Source: Dysgonamonadaceae bacterium (GTDB lineage: Bacteria > Bacteroidota > Bacteroidia > Bacteroidales > Azobacteroidaceae). From it: a stretch of 6,966 nt of DNA. Below the pieces are notes generated by a model that did no database searches, had not been told where the DNA came from, and worked only from the letters and a program-made list of their open reading frames with translations. Both the position numbers and the translations under genes were made by a program. Location of the stretch: positions 1-6,966 of the forward strand of contig JAITCT010000055.1 in assembly GCA_031282925.1 (NCBI GenBank). The letters run 5' to 3'. The number at the start of each line of letters is the position of its first letter. The first letter of the stretch is position 1. Positions 5,815-6,966 of this stretch are shown here, in pieces.

Positions 5815-6288
5815 TTATTCCTTCAGTTTGTGTTTTATTCCGGGAAAACGGTTTCTCAAGTCTTTGTACACTTCCTTAGCGCCGGGAATATCCTGCACAG
5901 CGGCAATTTTAACGGCATTGTAAAACACCAGTGCAGCGTGGTAGGAACTGCTTCCTGCACGCATGATAGTGTCGTCAATGTCGTCCGACAGTTGTTTGGC
6001 AGCGATATGCATATTGCGCATTCCGGTGGCGTCGGTCATGTCAACATCAAATGCTTCGACATTGAGATATGACGGACATAATTGCGGATACTGATGCACA
6101 TAAGCTCTCGCTTTTTCAACAAAACTCAGGGTCTTATCGCCCATTTTCAGTAAATCGTGACGTTCCTTCGGAGTCAGCGGCGATAAGTAAGGGGCAAGCA
6201 GGGTGTTTAACCCGTCAATCATTAATTGTGCCTCCGCCAGCACTTCGGGCGGGATCGGCACGGCTTGTTGTGTTTTCATATTTTTCAT
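5815..6288 (-). CDS. Hypothetical protein, 157 residues, likely cytosolic and helical
   Basis: I cannot assign this to a named family. From memory, similar small hypothetical proteins occur in Bacteroidota, but I know no function. It has no signal peptide, membrane segment or catalytic motif that I recognise. After a proline-containing start (PIPPEVLAEA at 11-20), it looks mostly alpha-helical. Blocks that look conserved are LNTLLAPYLSPLTPKERHDL (27-46), KMGDKTLSFVEKA (48-60), an acidic stretch SDDIDDTIMRAG (101-112), and YHAALVFYNAVKIAAVQDIPGAKEVY (116-141). The tail KHKLKE is basic. Two in-frame ATGs (6288 and 6279) are possible starts; neither has a Shine-Dalgarno sequence. A strong promoter match just upstream and a terminator-like repeat downstream suggest a single-gene transcript. 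The even amino-acid composition and well-placed signals support a real gene. Confidence 0.85.
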   Translation of the reverse strand: MKNMKTQQAVPIPPEVLAEAQLMIDGLNTLLAPYLSPLTPKERHDLLKMGDKTLSFVEKARAYVHQYPQLCPSYLNVEAFDVDMTDATGMRNMHIAAKQLSDDIDDTIMRAGSSSYHAALVFYNAVKIAAVQDIPGAKEVYKDLRNRFPGIKHKLKE

Positions 6289-6307
6289 TAGTTAAAATTT
6301 ACGGAGG

Positions 6308-6339
6308 CAAAGATATATATAAGTTTCTTTTTTACCAAA
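6308..6339 (-). promoter_or_regulatory. Near-consensus Bacteroidota promoter of the 157-residue gene
   Basis: The minus strand has TTTG (6339-6336), 20 bases, then TATCTTTGC (6315-6307). Both boxes match the -33 TTTG and -7 TAnnTTTG consensus exactly, at the expected spacing. The transcript would start near 6301, leaving a leader of about 13-22 bases depending on which ATG is used. This is the best promoter match in the window. Confidence 0.7.
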
Positions 6340-6359
6340 CAAAAAGGTAATTTTTGTTT
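6337..6359. repeat. Perfect 9-bp A/T inverted repeat overlapping the -33 box
   Basis: AAACAAAAA (6337-6345), a 5-base loop GGTAA, then TTTTTGTTT (6351-6359). In the permease transcript its 3' arm is U-rich, so it may end that transcript weakly. It also covers three bases of the -33 box of the next gene, so it could be a regulator site. Confidence 0.5.
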
Positions 6360-6396
6360 CATTTGTGCGGAAGCATTTCACAAAACGCCCCGCCGT

Positions 6397-6966
6397 TCAC
6401 CCAAACCGGATTGTTTCCGCCGGCGAAATCCGGGCTATCAAACAGGAAGGCCCCACCAGCAGGAGCAGGGTGGCGGCCAGCGTCCCCAGATTAATCAAAA
6501 GAATATAAATCCAGTTGATTTCGACAGGGACTTCGGAAAGATAATATGTTTCGGGATTTAATTTCAGGATACCGGTCTGTTTTTGGATAAAGCAGACGGA
6601 AAGGGCAATCAGGTTTCCCCAGAACAAACCTTTCGCAATCAGAAAAGCGGATACGTAAAGGAATATTTTCCGGACGCCGGCATCATTTTCTCCCAACGCT
6701 TTCAGCGTGCCGATCATATTCGCCCGCTCAAGAATGATGATGAGCAATCCCGAAATCATGGAGAATCCGGCGACAAGGATCATTAATATAAAGATGACCG
6801 CCACATTCATATCCAATACATCCAGCCATGCAAAAATCATCGGATTCAACTGTTTGACGGAACGCGCGTAAAACACATTTCCCAGACGGTCGGTACGGCT
6901 TTGCAGGTCGAAATACAAATCGTCGGCTGTTTGATCCGATTGTTCGTAGTTTTGAACCGTTATTTC
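6397..6966 (-). CDS. LolC/LolE-family ABC transporter permease, C-terminal 189 residues (cut by window edge)
   Basis: This is an inner-membrane permease of the FtsX/MacB-like superfamily. The closest type is the lipoprotein-releasing LolC/LolE group, which with the LolD ATPase lifts lipoproteins from the inner membrane toward the outer membrane. The frame is open to the right edge. Visible are the end of the periplasmic domain (about 1-50), then three membrane helices at about 55-78, 101-127 and 152-177. The cytoplasmic loop ERANMIGTLKALG (80-92) is the conserved segment that contacts the ATPase. LNPETYYLSEVPVEINW (136-152) and the ending ISPAETIRFG are typical of Bacteroidota LolE-like proteins. 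The N-terminal helix and most of the periplasmic domain are outside the window, so LolC, LolE or another export permease of the family cannot be told apart. No ATPase gene follows it. Confidence 0.88.
   Translation of the reverse strand, partial: EITVQNYEQSDQTADDLYFDLQSRTDRLGNVFYARSVKQLNPMIFAWLDVLDMNVAVIFILMILVAGFSMISGLLIIILERANMIGTLKALGENDAGVRKIFLYVSAFLIAKGLFWGNLIALSVCFIQKQTGILKLNPETYYLSEVPVEINWIYILLINLGTLAATLLLLVGPSCLIARISPAETIRFG

Noticed and set aside
1..6966. tRNA, rRNA, insertion sequences, reverse transcriptase or defence genes
   Set aside because: I looked for tRNA-like cloverleaf ends, transposase motifs and polymerase motifs in both strands and found none I could support.

Overview
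The window comes from a member of the Bacteroidota, probably order Bacteroidales. The evidence is a SusC/SusD outer-membrane pair, A-rich leaders without Shine-Dalgarno sequences, and promoter-like boxes that fit the Bacteroidota housekeeping consensus (TTTG, about 20 bases, then TAnnTTTG). Every gene I can support lies on the minus strand, so the text follows the direction of transcription, from high to low coordinates.

The order is as follows. (1) 6966-6397: C-terminal part of a LolC/LolE-type ABC permease, entering from the right edge. (2) 6396-6289: a short spacer with a 9+9 A/T inverted repeat and a near-perfect Bacteroidota promoter. (3) 6288-5815: a 157-residue cytosolic protein of unknown function. 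(4) 5814-5210: 605 bases with no convincing gene. They hold a terminator-like inverted repeat, a tandem array of ten 21-bp GC-rich units (5475-5684), overlapping hairpins at the array edge, a purine-rich low-complexity block, and a weaker promoter candidate. (5) 5209-2070: susC, broken by a 5-bp tandem duplication at 3337-3350. (6) 2054-528: susD, intact, 15 bases after susC. (7) 527-258: a spacer with a long stem-loop just past the susD stop, and a promoter box for the next gene. (8) 257-1: the first 85 codons of ilvD (dihydroxy-acid dehydratase), running off the left edge.

SusC and SusD would normally form one outer-membrane machine: a TonB-dependent beta-barrel with a lipoprotein lid that binds and imports glycans or peptides. 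Here susD is whole, but susC as read makes a 714-residue product with 90 out-of-frame residues at its end. Removing one 5-bp repeat copy restores a 1044-residue protein. This could be a sequencing or assembly error, recent decay, or slippage-based on/off switching. No degradative enzyme, sigma/anti-sigma pair or other regulator lies in the window, so the substrate cannot be inferred. The permease and ilvD are housekeeping genes that bracket this accessory segment.

The least explained items are the 21-bp array and the 157-residue gene beside it. I see no evidence that they form a defined system.
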